A program made the position numbers and the translations under genes. A stretch of DNA of 64,000 nucleotides from Diphasiastrum complanatum (Eukaryota; Streptophyta; Lycopodiopsida; Lycopodiales; Lycopodiaceae), in NCBI GenBank assembly GCA_029204225.1, contig CM055095.1:41225719-41289718 (forward strand), read 5' to 3'. The first letter of the stretch is position 1. The number at the start of each line of letters is the position of its first letter. This document shows, piece after piece, positions 1 to 11,714 of the stretch. The notes under the pieces are model-generated. The model was not told the DNA's origin and ran no database searches. It saw only the letters and a program-made list of their open reading frames with translations.

Positions 1-314
1 CGCCTGAGGAACTTGTGCTTTTCATCACACAATCAATATGAGTTTTTCAGAACTGAACCTCTTATTGAATCTGATATCCAGTGATACCTCACACCCTTTC
101 TAATCTCTTCAGTGGATTGTACTCATCCATTTGGTTTTTAATATGAATTGATTTCTTAAGATCATGTTGGGTAGAGCGCTTGAGCTATGATTATAACTTA
201 GCATTTACATTCTTTTAGATTATTCTTGCACATAGCAACCCATATAAATGGGAGAGTCATTCTGCAACTATTTCCTTCTCTCTTTTCCATTCACGTTCTA
301 CCATCCTATAAGAT
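1..314 (+). mobile_element. 3' part of a copia 5' LTR (copia-1)
   Basis: This stretch lies directly upstream of a tRNA-Met-type primer-binding site and a copia gag, so by position it should be the downstream part of a 5' LTR whose start lies outside the window. No partner LTR was found in the window, so the boundary is approximate. No coding sequence is seen. Confidence 0.55.
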
Positions 315-326
315 TGGTATCAGAGC
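315..326 (+). promoter_or_regulatory. Primer-binding site (initiator tRNA-Met) of copia-1
   Basis: The sequence TGGTATCAGAGC is the standard plant copia primer-binding site, complementary to the 3' end of initiator tRNA-Met. It lies about 47 bases before the gag start codon at 373 and fixes both the + orientation and the LTR/internal boundary of this element. Confidence 0.9.
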
Positions 327-474
327 ATAGCTCAATAAACTGAGAGATTATTCTAACTGTATTATTGTTAACATGTCTTATATTGGTAACTCTTCGTCGT
401 CATCATCCAACGAGGCTAGAGTCATTGACAAGTTCAATGGTTCTAGCTTCTACATCTGAAAGTTAAAACTGCAG

Positions 475-605
475 ATGATGTTGATAGATAGAGATCTTTG
501 GGATGTAGTAGAAGGTTCTAATAGAGATAGAGATCTTTGGGATGTAGTAGAAGGTTCTGTAGATGATGTTGATAGATAGAGATCTTTGGGATGTAGTAGA
601 TGGTG
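475..605 (+). repeat. Three-copy internal repeat in copia-1 gag
   Basis: The phrase agatctttgggatgtagtag occurs three times (near 491, 530 and 578), with linkers of unequal length. It encodes the conserved LWDVVEG gag motif. The copies are nearly identical, so the expansion is recent compared with the decay of the rest of the gag. Confidence 0.8.
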
Positions 606-2057
606 ATCAAGTAGAGGCATGGAAGATCAAAAATCAGAAGGCCTTATCATGTATCACACTCAATCTGACCGACTTCCAAATATCCCATGTTAATGTGCAA
701 AACCTCTAAGGAAGCACTAGATTTGTTATCAAGTCTATACGAGACTCAAGATGTAACCACTAGATTACACCTTAGAAGGAAGTTCTTCACACTTAGCATG
801 ACTGATTCTACTGCCATCACTTCTCACATCAACAACTTTAAGTCTTTAATGGATCAGTTATCAGCTGTAGGATGTGCTATTCAAGATGATGATGTCGTTA
901 TGACCTTGCTTTCTTCTCTTCCAAAGTTGTATGAACACTTTGTCGTGATGATCTCCACACAACCTGACCTCACTCTTCAAAAGGTGATCGGTCATCTTCT
1001 TCAAGAAGAAATGTGGAGAAAGACCAGCAGCCTGTCCATCAAAGACAAGTCTGTGGCCCTGTACACCAAGAAGGAAAACTATTCCAAGGCTAAGAATTAA
1101 GTGCAGCAGTAGCAGCATCAGAAGCCTCGTACTCAAGGTGAGAGCAGTGGATCCCGCAAGAAGCTCTTCTACAGATATTGCAAGAGAGCTAATCACAACA
1201 TCAAGGAATGTTGAATCCACATCTACAACAAAGCAAAGAAACAACAACAACAACAACCAGATTCCTCCAATGTGGCGGAATTCAAGGAGCAAGATTCACA
1301 CCTGTTAATGGCTTACAACAGTGGCAACGAAGACCACAATAGTTGGTAATTGGATAGCAATGCTACTCAACACATGACCTCTCGCAAGGAATGGTTTACC
1401 GAGTATGCAGCTTATAGCAGAGATCAATTCATCTACCTCAGAGATTCAAGCACCATACACGTGGAAGGCAAAGGGACAGTCAAGATCACATTCAACAATG
1501 ATCTTTCTATTTGTGTTCCCAATGTTCTTCACGTACCTTAGCTATCAAAGAACCTGTTATCAGTCTCTAAGATAACTAATGAGGGCTGCATTGTTACTTT
1601 CTCTTCTGAACAGTGTACAATCTTTGATGAAGATACTACTCTGACTACATGTACTAGAGTTGGAAATCTATATCTACTCTCTAACTCAGTTGCATTAGCT
1701 AGTATCTCTCATGAAAATGTAAACGATAATGCTATTCTATGGCATAGTTGATTTGGACACGTGAATACAAGATCACTTTCTTATATGCATTGTAATAATC
1801 TAGTTGATGAATTGTATTTTCCTTCTTCATTAGATAAGAAATCTTTCTTCTATGAATCCTGCATCTATGGCAAACACTCTAGAAGCAAGTTTTCCAAATC
1901 AAATTCTGTCAAAACAAAGCATGTATTAGATCTTGTACATAACAATCTTTGTGGTCCAATGCCAACTCCATCCTTAGGAGATGCAATTTATTTTATCACT
2001 TTTATAGATGATTATTCTAGATGGTCTACAGTCATGTTCATTAAGCACAAATTAGAC

Positions 2058-2433
2058 ATTAGAGGGTTCTAAATCCAGAAAAGACCCTTTGTAAAAATTC
2101 TTTTTATATTTTTTTCTCAGATGTTTCTTACACATGGACCAATCAAAACACTCAAATTTGAAATCTACGTAACGTAACTTTTTGAGTCCACCTTTTGATT
2201 CCATACTAAAAATGGCATAACTTTTTAGTGGTAAGTCCAAATTTAGCGAAGTTTGGTGCATTGAAAAGTGCTCAACAAGGGCTTTTTAATGATATGTCAC
2301 ATGACATACTTCTAAGCTACAATTAAAAAGTTGTGGCAAGTCAAAAGTATTAGTGTTATAATATTTTAATAATAAAAAAGGCATCTTGCACGAATTCTTA
2401 AAGGGTCTTTTTGGAAATCAAAACTCCTCTAAT
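2058..2433. mobile_element. 376-bp MITE-like element inside copia-1 integrase
   Basis: The left end (2058-2100) and right end (2392-2433) are imperfect inverted repeats of about 42 bp, both beginning ATTAGAGG. The insert interrupts the integrase frame precisely: host coding ends KHKLD on the left and resumes AFECFKRF on the right. Flanks read ..ttagac and gagcc.., so any target duplication is only 2-3 bp (GA or GAC). No transposase is encoded. The superfamily is not assignable from this; a short target duplication would suit a Harbinger-like or Mariner-like element better than hAT. Confidence 0.7.
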
Positions 2434-2560
2434 GAGCCTTTGAATGCTTCAAAAGATTCTCCGAACTGATGGTGGCGGTGAATACCTCTCTAACGAGATG
2501 TTCGACTACCTAGATAAACATGGCATTCGAAGACAGTTCACAATTTTGGAAAGTATGTAT

Positions 2561-3399
2561 GAACTTGCTCTTTAGTAGTTTGTATTAAACTTGAGTTAAT
2601 ATATGTTCTAAACTTTGCCACAATAGTCCCCACCATTTAGTTGAGTTGGATAAGAATATTTGTTGTCATAGCTCTAATCTCAATCTAGTTGTGGATGTGA
2701 CGCCCTTGTTTTGGCTTTATCCTCGTGAATATTTCTAGCATTAAAGAAATACAAGCAAAAAAATCTTCATGATAAGTAACTGGAGATGAACCTAATATAC
2801 CTAGTTATGAAAAACTGAAGCAAATAACAACAATTGGAGAAGTTGTCAATCAACTAAGTGAGGAAGAGTGATTGATGAAACAAGTAAGAGTGATAGATAG
2901 AACATAATTAATTTTGTTATGAGGATCCAGTCACAAGATCTCAAGTAAACAAGATCTTGTGTAGCCACACCTATGATTTCATAGCCAAGCTCAAGAATTA
3001 TTCTCCAAGTATTGAGAAGGGTTCACATGAACTTACTCTACACTTTACGTCAACATGCTATCGATGTAACAATGGATGCCAAAATTATTCTCTAGATGTG
3101 TTATTGTATGAATTTGAAGTATGTCAAGAAAGCAAGGGCTAAAATTGAAATTTTGGTCAAGGTCAGTTATCTACACAATTGATTATAACACATAGTTGTC
3201 AAGAAAAGATTGAAGTCCAACCTATAATCATAATGTAAGAACTTTGCTCATGATTCCAAAGTGATAAATACTTGGAATTCAATTTGGACATTCGTCCCAA
3301 AATATAAATTTTTTTAACTATTGACTTTTGTGCTTAAAAAATCAATCCAAAGTAATGTAGGTTTGTTTCTAAATTCACTCATAGGATTGACATCCTTGC
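2561..3399. other. No gene seen
   Basis: AT-rich sequence with only short open frames lacking any recognisable motif. It separates two copia fragments in opposite orientations and is probably degraded transposon or intergenic sequence. Confidence 0.5.
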
Positions 3400-4145
3400 T
3401 TATTCAGCTAGGATTTCCGGTTCTTCTGATGAAGTCCAGAATGATTGAGGTGTATACCTCTCAGGAACTGTTCGAGTCCGTGAGGATCTACGAACATTTG
3501 GTTGACTAGAATGTGATGGTGCTTCTTCTTGAATTTGTCCAAATCTGCTCGAGCTAGCTTGGTCTGGTCTGGTCTGGTCTGGTGACAGGTTGCTCGGCTT
3601 CTGTAGATGTAGCTGCAGGTTTTGTAGAAGAAACATTATCGTTGTAAGATTCAATAATACGTAAAATAGAATGAAATGACATAGCATTGTTTATCGATGG
3701 TTGTTTAAAATCATAGTACTAGTATGTATGTTCTTGGAAGATTACATCCCTAGAGACAAATGCTGCATTGGTGGATGGATCATAAACTTTGTAAGCTTTA
3801 TGCTCATCAGGATAGCCAATGAAAATACATTTATTTGTCCTATGATCCAGCTTCTTCCTAAGCTGTTTAGGAATGTGAACAAAACATACACAACCAAAGA
3901 TTTTTAAATGGCTAACACTAGGCTTGTGCCCATGCCATATTTCATAAGGAGTTTTGTCATTGACAGCTTTAGTGCTGGATCTATTCTGTGTACGTAATAG
4001 GCTGTGGCAGTAGCACCTACCCACAAATTCATAGGTAGGTGTGCTTGATGTAGCATGGATCTGGATGAGTTGAGAAGTATTCGATTCTTCCTTTCTGCAA
4101 TTCCATTTTGTTGAGGAGAATATTCATTGAGAAATTGCTATATCT
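3400..4145 (-). pseudogene. Ty1/copia integrase C-terminal region and pol linker fragment
   Basis: On the - strand, 4140 to 3719 reads as the end of a copia integrase: the EYSPQQNGIAERKNR motif near 4130-4085, the TPYEIWHGHKPSVSHLKIFG block, and the IFIGYPDEHKAYKVYDP block. From 3687 to 3400 comes the linker before RT, with the typical RRSSRTRTVPERY motif. The two parts are in different frames. There is no RT, gag or LTR, so this is an isolated internal piece. Confidence 0.85.
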
Positions 4146-4753
4146 TAGATACACATACAAAAAATTGAGCACACCATTGAGATTATTGAATTGTAGCATG
4201 GAAAAGGCAATGATTTGCAATGCTTCAATTGAAGCAAGAAAAGTTTTATATTCAAGAATTTGTCGCTTGCAAGACAATAACTTGGCATGTGGACTTGCCC
4301 ACCCAAGTTCAAGTCCCCATTTGTACATGTGAGGGTATTGCTGAAGTTGAGGTCACATTTTGAGGCTTTGTTGTTATTAAGTTATTACATTCAAGGTCAT
4401 GAAGACCCACTCAAAGACTTTTGGAGTTGCGAAGACAATGTTGTTTGCTTTTTATGGCCAAAATGTAGATTATTGACATCATGTGGGGCCATTGAACTAG
4501 GCCCAGTGCCCCATTGTGAATGTTATATATACATTGCCAATTAATTTAGTCCAAGTCACTTTTGCAATGAAAAAGGATCAAAAGCTTTATTAGCTAAGCT
4601 TAGTTGGTTTGAGGGTGGTAATGCTTTATCAATGTGATCTACAAAAAATGTTTGTAACTCATAATCAAGCACATGAGAAAATAATACTTCACTATTGTCA
4701 CCTACAAAAATTGCTTTTTACTCAACTAAAACACAAGAATATGTATAATCACT
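4146..4753. other. No gene seen
   Basis: Short open frames only, none recognisable. On the - strand a TTTT run at 4731-4728, about 22 bases past the tRNA 3' end, could serve as the Pol III terminator of the neighbouring tRNA. Confidence 0.4.
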
Positions 4754-4826
4754 TGGCCCCAGCGAGTATCGAACTCGCGACCTTTTGCGTGTAAAGCAAA
4801 CGTGATAACCACTACACCATGGGACC
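4754..4826 (-). tRNA. tRNA-Val (anticodon UAC)
   Basis: A 73-nt cloverleaf reads on the - strand. The acceptor stem GGTCCCA pairs with TGGGGCC (one G-T pair), the D stem is GTGT/TCAC, the anticodon stem TTTGC/GCAAA carries loop TTTACAC with anticodon TAC, and the T stem GCGAG/CTCGC carries loop TTCGATA; the discriminator is A. There is no intron and no encoded CCA. Internal promoter elements are present: an A box (TGGTGTAGTGG) and a B-box-like T arm. It decodes GUA. It looks intact and is probably a nuclear cytosolic tRNA. Confidence 0.95.
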
Positions 4827-4829
4827 ATT

Positions 4830-7799
4830 TATTCCTAACAAACATACATTATATTTATGTCTTTCCTTTTTAACCGATGCAATCAATACCATCAATAACA
4901 AACAAACTAAGATTATCATGGTGCTGTGAATAATAAATTTTCTATAAGGATCAAAAGCATAACTATAAGTAGCTGACAAGGCATGGCTATCACCTAATTA
5001 ATACATGAGCTTGTTCCAAGCATTACATATGTCCCATGACCACATTACTCTATAAATTAATAGAGAGAACTAGCTGATTTACTTCACCAATAGGGTGATC
5101 TTCTAAAACTACAATTTTGAGGTCCAAAAGATGGAAGCTAAATTGAGTTAATCTCTAGAGCTACAACCAAAGAGAATAATTGCAATGGGAAAATAAATTA
5201 GACACAATTTTGACCCTTAAGAGAGAAAGAAAAGAGACTGATTTGATTTGATACGTAGGCCAAATAATTTCTCATATTAATTATAGAAAACATCACACAA
5301 TTTTAAGGCTAAAAAATATGTGCTTTTTTATAAGAATCTTGGTAATCATGATAAAACATTATTTTCTGATATTGGGAGGGGGGGGGGGTAATTACATTCA
5401 TCATCATCTTGCAAAAATTAAAGGAAGGCACTGCACATTGTCATAAATTTCAAGGTAAACATACCAAGAATGTATATCTATCTCTAGAGGTCTAGTGGCA
5501 TAAGTGAGGCGAATATTTAATTATATACTCTAGATTGCCTTCTCTTTTTCTTTGAACAAACTACATGGGATAATTTTGGCAAATAGTGCTCGAAAAAAGT
5601 TAGGTATGCACTCACCAAAAAGGTGGCCAGCTTAGGGTTAAAAAAAATTGACTCATTCATTGGCCATAGATCAATAAATTGGAGCTCCTCTTAACACGAG
5701 TTGTTTTCAGCACATTTTTGTTGACGTGCGCGTAAAAGTGCGCATAAAACCCTTCGTTACTTGACGAGACATAACATGCCATCAAATGATTGAAATTTCA
5801 ATCTTTGAATTGTATGTGCAACTAGACTTGACTCTTCATTGTATTATTGGAAGACTTAAATTTTCTCTCTCAATTGATGGCAATTTGCCCCCAAAAAACT
5901 TCAATTTTCAGCACTTTTCAACACTTCACATGGGTAGCTTTAGGTGCACGTATATATATCTCTATAGGACTCCAAATTTAATTTTTTTGCTATAGACATG
6001 TTTCTATGGTCATAAAGGATTTTTGAAAGTAGACAGTCAAAGAAAGGGTTGTAAAAAGCACCTCCAAAAGAGCTGAAACTTTCTAACACCTTTCAATAAT
6101 TTTCAATACTTTTCAACAGTTGACATGGATAACTTTCTAGAATATTCATCAATAAAGGTAAGGTGTTATATTATTGAACCCCTAGCTCAAAAATTTGGTT
6201 GCATGTAGTGTGCTTGTGTGCATAAAAGTTTTTGTGTAGTCTCATTATTGTTTAAAAAATTTGTGGATCATCAAATTCATTTTATTCACGTCCTGATTGT
6301 CTATTGGCATAAACATGATATCACCCATTCTCTTAAGGACCATTTGGAAAGTTAAAAACTTGCAAAACATGCAAATGGTGGCCTATGACTAGCTTATGCA
6401 TAGTTAGTCCTTTGATCATTCTAAGTATCCATTCCATGAATTGATCCAAACAATAACCCTTAAAATGTCTTGAACAATCAATCCTTCTACTACTATGCCA
6501 TTGACTAAATGATTTGTGTTTTATCCAAATCTCATATATTTATTTCGCTATTCTTACATGTGGTAAGTATGACTTTGCAATGCATGCATGCAATTGACCA
6601 AATACCATAGCTAACATTTTCTCCTAGATGTCAAATCTATGAGATTCATTCAAAGGAGGTGGCCACAATTGTGAGATAGAGATAAAGGAGAATATCATGT
6701 CATCCAGTCGAACCCTTGAAATAAAAAAAATTAAGCATTGAATTACATATTGGAGTCAAGCATCAAATAATTTAGCAATGTAAAGTCAAATATTGTAGTC
6801 AATGCATGGTAATCAAATGCCAAAGGCAGGAGAAATGGTAAACTAGCACTCAATGGGCCCAAATATCAAAATGGGATCCCAATTATTAAAATTATGATTC
6901 AAATATAGAATCTTGATTAAAGTTAAAATATTAGGTAGATGGTTTTGGATGGCAGCTTAAGCTAATACTAGTTCTCTCTATAGAAGACCCATTCACACGA
7001 CTTTTGTGAGCTTTGTATCGTTTTGTAAGAATAGAGACCAAGCAAGAGAAAAATATCATCTCTTCCTCTTCCTACTCACTACTACATACCTTGGCACTTT
7101 GTCAGATGAGCTAGTATTTTAAAAGCTTAACCAAAATTTTCTATTTCATCTACATTTTGGTTAGATCATTCACCAATTATTTTATGTCCCAAGTCTTGAA
7201 CGATTTACCTGAAGCAACTATGTAGTGAGATCAATTAAAGTTTGAGAATTCTCATAGGACAAATGTTTGTCAAAGGAGTTCATATACTCAAAAACCTAGA
7301 TTCCTTCATGTGTATCACTATCTCAATTGATTGTTGGAATCACAATCTCAATCATGACCCCCTTAACACGAGTCGTTTCAAAAGCACACAAAAGTGTGCA
7401 TTTCAGGCACTTATTCAAAAATCCATATCTCATAAACTATGATGAACCACATCAAATCCTTTCACATCTGTGTTCTTCATATATACATTTACTAATTAAA
7501 AATTTTGAGACCTTCATTTTGAGCAACTTATATGTAAGATAGGATGTGTCAAACATGTAGGGGTACTGATGAAACTTCAATATTTTCATATATGGGACTA
7601 CATTGTTGTGAATTTTACATTCAATTTTTAGCCTGTCTACTCTTAAAAATCCTATCCTAAAAATCGAATTTGGAGATCTATAGAGATAGATACGTGCATT
7701 CAAAGTTACCCTTTTAAGTGCTGATAAAAATCACCAAAACTAGAAATATCATATATGACTGTATAATACCATGATTTTAACATTATTTTTTTTGGTTTG
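4830..7799. other. Gene-free stretch with related repeats
   Basis: No coding sequence was recognised. The notable content is a pair of related segments in opposite orientation (about 5895-6050 and 7640-7745), a direct repeat of ttaacacgag (5690 region and 7362 region), and a G-run near 5378-5388. It is probably the remains of one or more non-coding elements. Confidence 0.5.
5895..7745. repeat. Inverted repeat pair, about 1.85 kb across
   Basis: Both arms contain the string TGCACGTATNTATCTC followed by a TATAG..CTCCAAATT block and then an AGTAGACAG block: at about 5946-6045 on the + strand and at about 7700-7640 on the - strand. A CAGCACTT block precedes the string in each arm. The arms are perhaps 75-80 percent alike by eye. 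This is either an old foldback element or two copies of one repeat in opposite orientation. Confidence 0.55.
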
Positions 7800-8552
7800 T
7801 CTAATTTTTTTACTCTCTCAGATGAAACCTGCAGAAAATGAACTATTTTTAAACAATCTACATATTTGAACTAATTGTCACTACAGTCTGCATTTTTTAC
7901 TCGAGTTTTTCCACAGGCGAAGAACTTGACACCCAACACTGTCGCTATTTTTCTACCTTCTTGAGCAACTAAGTGTTTAGCGACACTTATTAAGTTGTTT
8001 TTTGGGCCATTTAGGCACTTCAAGAAAAGCAACACTTTTTGCAAAAAATGCGAAACTGCATTTTTACATGCAGTTTCTGACAGACGACAATTAGGGCAAA
8101 AAGCGACACTGTATTTTTACATGTAGTTTCTGACAGGCAAAAAAGGCGAAAAATGTGACATTGCATTTTTTCTCGCAGTTTTTGACAGGCGACAAAAAGA
8201 CGAAAAAACTCGACACTACAGTTTTACACGGGATACTACACAGGCGACACTGTAGATTTACACGGGATATTACATAGGCGACACTCTGTAGAAATACACA
8301 ATATTCCATGTACAGACTGTCTATGTCTTCACGCTCCAATAACAACTATCTAATTAGGCAATTAATCAGCTGTAAATCTTGTAAATATAAGGCTAGAATA
8401 ATGCAAGATCTTCCAATTGCTATAAATGTAAATGAGCGATTAAAGACAAGTAATCAAATCATTGTAAGTGTCATTATAAGTCATCTGACAGAGATCAAAT
8501 GACTAGAATGGGTCTTATAGTAGCTGACTCCTCAGAGTTAGTGATAATAGAG
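7800..8552 (+). mobile_element. Truncated copia LTR (copia-3)
   Basis: This matches, in the opposite orientation, the LTR of the element at 11715-16094. Shared parts are the ACTCTCTCAGATGAAAC start block, the hairpin-bearing tandem units (about 8045-8200), the GTCTATGTCTTCACG block, and the block just before the GA tract (tagctgactcctcagagtta). The first roughly 45 bases of the LTR are missing, and the end runs straight into gag at a short GA tract, with no PBS. Confidence 0.8.
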
Positions 8553-9625
8553 AAAGAGAGAGATAGCAAAGGATGGCAAAACACTTGCCATTGTATCCCT
8601 GAATTTGAAGGACACTTAGATTGCTCATGTATCAAACAACATCACCTCCAAAGAAACGTGGGATATCCTTACAAGCATCTACGAAACCTCAGATGTTTCC
8701 ACTTGTCTCTTCTTGATGAAGAAGGTACTGACACTCAAAATGAGTGAAGGCACCTCAGTAAGCGACCATCTGAATGAGTTTGCCTATCTCAGAAGAAGAC
8801 ACTACCATGTCTCTTCTTCCCAGTCTTCCATCCTCCTACGATAATTTAGTGTTGCTTCTTAGCAATACTCCTGTGTTGTCTCTCCAAAATTTGATAGCAA
8901 GTCTATTGTAGGAAGAAGTTAGGAGAAAAAGCTTGTCTATGACAATGAGTACCAAATCCATGGCACTCTACTCAAACAAGCAGCAGTCCAAGAAGAAGAA
9001 AGGCTTCAAGGATAAGAAGACAAAGGCAGAACAACCAGTAGCATCGCAACCACAACAGCAGCAACACAGTCAATCATCATCCAAGACCAAGCTATTTTGC
9101 AGATATTACAAAAGAACCAACCACGACATCAAAGACTATTATATCCTCAAGCATAATGAAGCGAGGAAAAGAATGTAGCAGTAGCAAGAAGGCAACTCTG
9201 ACACAGTCAGAGGTTTACAAGATGATGATAAAGTGCTGATGGTACAAGATCAACCCAATAGAGATGCCCATCAATGGTATCTCGATTCAGGTGAGCCTCA
9301 ATACATGACGCCATGCAAAGTCTCTTCTCTACACTCACAGCTACAGAATCAAAGTATATCTTCTTTGGTGACTCCAGTTCACATCAAGTCGAAGGCCAAG
9401 GCTCTACTCGACTACAATTCTCTGATGGCATCACTAGGCAACTTAATGGTGTACTTTGTGTACCCAAGTTAACAAAGGACCTATTGTCTATTAGTAAGAT
9501 CACAGATCAGGACTATAGAATTTTGTTCACTGCTAACTGATATACTATTTTAGACGAGAATTCAAAAGAAATCCTCTCTGCTTATAGAGAAGAAAATTTG
9601 TATATATTGAGTCACGATTTTTCAC
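8553..9625 (+). pseudogene. Ty1/copia gag-protease-pre-integrase remnant (copia-3)
   Basis: Gag begins in mid-protein (the region equivalent to AKDGKALAIVSLNL in the sister element) at about 8565. It continues through the gag core, a lysine-rich linker (8933-9030), a zinc knuckle (CRYYKRTNHDIKDY, with its Cys replaced by Tyr in two places), a protease region (WYLDSG..QYMT, about 9275-9310) and the start of the pre-integrase domain, ending at about 9625. It closely resembles the - strand element at 12263-14650. Stops and frameshifts throughout rule out function. Confidence 0.8.
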
Positions 9626-9627
9626 TT

Positions 9628-9985
9628 TCTACGACTCTCCCTCGTCATCATCATCCTTGGATTTCTTAGGAATCCTCTTCCACCCTTTCTGCTTGCCTTT
9701 AGCAAGCAATGCTTGATTATCCTGTGGGGTTTGCCTTGACTTCACCACCTCACGACGCTGCTCTTCCTGCAACATGATTCCGTGCAAGTCTTCAAAAGTA
9801 GGCAATCTCTCTCTCAAAGCAATGCCGCTCATAAACATTTGTAGACCTTCCGAAACACCGCTCATAGTGGTATGTACCAATTCAACATCCCTAATTGGTT
9901 CTCCAATTGCCACAAGTTGATCTCTCAACTCCTTTATCCCGATGAAGAAAGATCCCACCGATTCGAAGAATTTTCTCAAAACTGT
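9628..9985 (-). pseudogene. Copia gag fragment
   Basis: An open 116-residue - strand frame ends in an acidic DDDDEGES tail. It carries the gag motif order seen in copia elements (FFIGIKELRDQL, then LPTFEDLHGIMLQEEQRR). It meets copia-3 head-on at about 9626, which suggests one inserted into or recombined with the other. It has no zinc knuckle or pol. Confidence 0.6.
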
Positions 9986-10079
9986 AGTGTGGACAAAGTA
10001 TTGTTAGCTGAATTTGAACAGAAGCAAAATCGAAGCCCAAAATTTAGTCAAAGGGTTGCTTGGCATTTTTGATTGGCAT

Positions 10080-10870
10080 GAATTACTGTAGGGCGACCTC
10101 AGTGGGATAGGTAGCTGCAGAAAGTATCTCTGAAAAAGACTAATAAAGTCCAAGAAAAGCTCATCCTTCATTCAGCTAGGGTTTCAAACTAAGCAGCTGC
10201 AAATCTTTCTTGTTTCTGAAGGTTTTTGGAAGTTGTAAATTGGTGGTGGTGGGCGTCCTAACTGGTCGAATTGACCTCTAAAAGGCCGTGAGCAGTCATG
10301 CGCCAGCAAGAGTGCTAAATCCATATCTGTAGATCAGCCATAGCTAAAGCTTGTAAATGAACTAGCCGTGTAGGAAGGGAGACGGGCTCGCTGGTCTACT
10401 CGCGCATGGAGAAAGAGTTCTCCTTCAGTGTACCTAGGAGTCTAGTGGATCCAAAATTGTGGATCAATGCATGGATTGCTTGAGGACCATCAGATCGAAG
10501 TACTCATGATCAATGGTGGAAGATCTAAGAGCTAAGGCCGTCGGTTTACAGGTGACCATTGGATGGCAAGTAAAGGGACCTATGAAAGGGTGAAAGCTAG
10601 GGGCTTGAAGTGTAAATCACACTTCAACTTTTTTTTTTTTTAATTCAACTTGAAATTTGAGTTGGGTCCTAAAGTTGGTGAAAAGTGACATCTTCTTAAG
10701 GTGAAAAGACAGTTCAAAAACTTAAAGTGCCTCTATTTTCACTTCCTTTAGCCTATTTTGGCCAAACAAAGGCTATAGCCTCCCAGTGAAGGTACGTCAA
10801 AATAGAGTGATTGTCGTGGAGCAAGTGTTCGGAGCGCGCCAAAAGTGATTTCACCATTCCATTGGGCACA
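10080..10870 (+). repeat. Dispersed repeat, copy 1 (partner at about 62030-62710)
   Basis: Similar blocks occur in the same order in both places: GATCAA(C/T)GGTGGAA; a long region ending in CCTTTAGCCTATTTTGGC; GGCTA..GCCTCC or GGCTACGGACTCC; then GCAAAATAGAGTG or TCAAAATAGAGTG. Copy 1 lies just before a copia gag start, so it may be the LTR/leader of that element. No PBS was identified. A T-run is at 10629-10643. Confidence 0.5.
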
Positions 10871-11050
10871 TAGTTGGGAGTTGGTGACAAGGAGCATTTC
10901 AGAGGCGACACCGATTTGGCTTCCAATTTGGCAGAAAAGTGGCGGGTGGCCTGGCAAGCCAAAAATTGCAGGTCATTATTTTTTATTTTTGATATCACGG
11001 TTGGCTTCGGCATACACTTTATAGAAGGTGGAGTTTCAAGCAGTTTGAAA

Positions 11051-11430
11051 ATGGCAAACATCAATGAGGCAATTTTGGGCGATGCAAGCAAACTTGATGG
11101 GGCTTCTAACTAAAACATCTGGAAATTCAAAAATGAAGAGCATTTTGATGGAGGAGGAGTTATGGGACATTGTTGCAGGTATTGAAGTCCGGCCTAATAC
11201 CACTCTAGGTGACATGAGGGCCTTTGATAAAAAGGCACAGAGAGCATTGTTCTTGATCAATCTTTTAGTAAAAGACTAAGTGATCACCCACACAAGTGAT
11301 GCCACGACAACTAGGGGAGCTTGGGAAGCTCTTAGAATGCAATTTCAAACTTGCGATCCAGTTCGAGCCATGTTCTTGAAGTCGAGATTGAATACAATCA
11401 GACCCAGCAAGCAAATCGTTGTAAATTCGT
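11051..11430 (+). pseudogene. Copia gag N-terminal fragment
   Basis: From ATG at 11051 the frame gives a short N-terminus, then a stop. The +1 frame continues with the conserved gag block (IWKFKMKSILMEEELWDIV), followed by the TRGAWEAL block and the LKSRLNTI block up to about 11400. There is no zinc knuckle or protease. The frame break and stop show it is dead. It differs from the copia-3/copia-4 family. Confidence 0.65.
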
Positions 11431-11714
11431 AGCTCTTCGTCCTTGTCCAATGATTATAGCCGCCAAGGGCTCTGATTTACAGTCTAAAACCTGACCAAAT
11501 CAATCACCATAACACAACGTTAAGTGCAACAAGACAAGACAACAGAATTGCTCTCCTACAAACTATTCACACACACTAATTGGCAAGTACAAAGACAAAG
11601 CTGCTTAAGAGCACTCAAAGGGCTCGTAAAAGAAAGACGGCCCGATAATTCTAGAACTGGGCACACGTGGTACCATCAAAATTAGAAAGCACTGTATAAG
11701 TTGATCATTACTAA

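Larger units (their letters stand above)
373..2560 (+). pseudogene. Ty1/copia gag-pol remnant (gag, protease, start of integrase)
   Basis: A broken copia polyprotein reads from ATG at 373. In order: gag N-terminus with a Trp-to-stop near 458, a triplicated segment at about 475-605, the conserved gag core (687-1100), a CCHC zinc knuckle near 1170-1215 with an internal stop, the protease motif region (LDS..TQHM, about 1345-1375), the pre-integrase segment, and the integrase start with its D(D)YSRW motif near 2010-2020. Integrase resumes at about 2460 (RTDGGGEYLS), after an inserted element at 2058-2433. No RT or RNase H follows. At least seven in-frame stops and several frameshifts make it non-functional. 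The family assignment is secure; the right-hand limit is approximate. Confidence 0.85.

Noticed and set aside
8041..8300. Tandem hairpin units as a CRISPR-like array
   Set aside because: Units are degenerate, have no unique spacers, and lie within plant copia LTRs.
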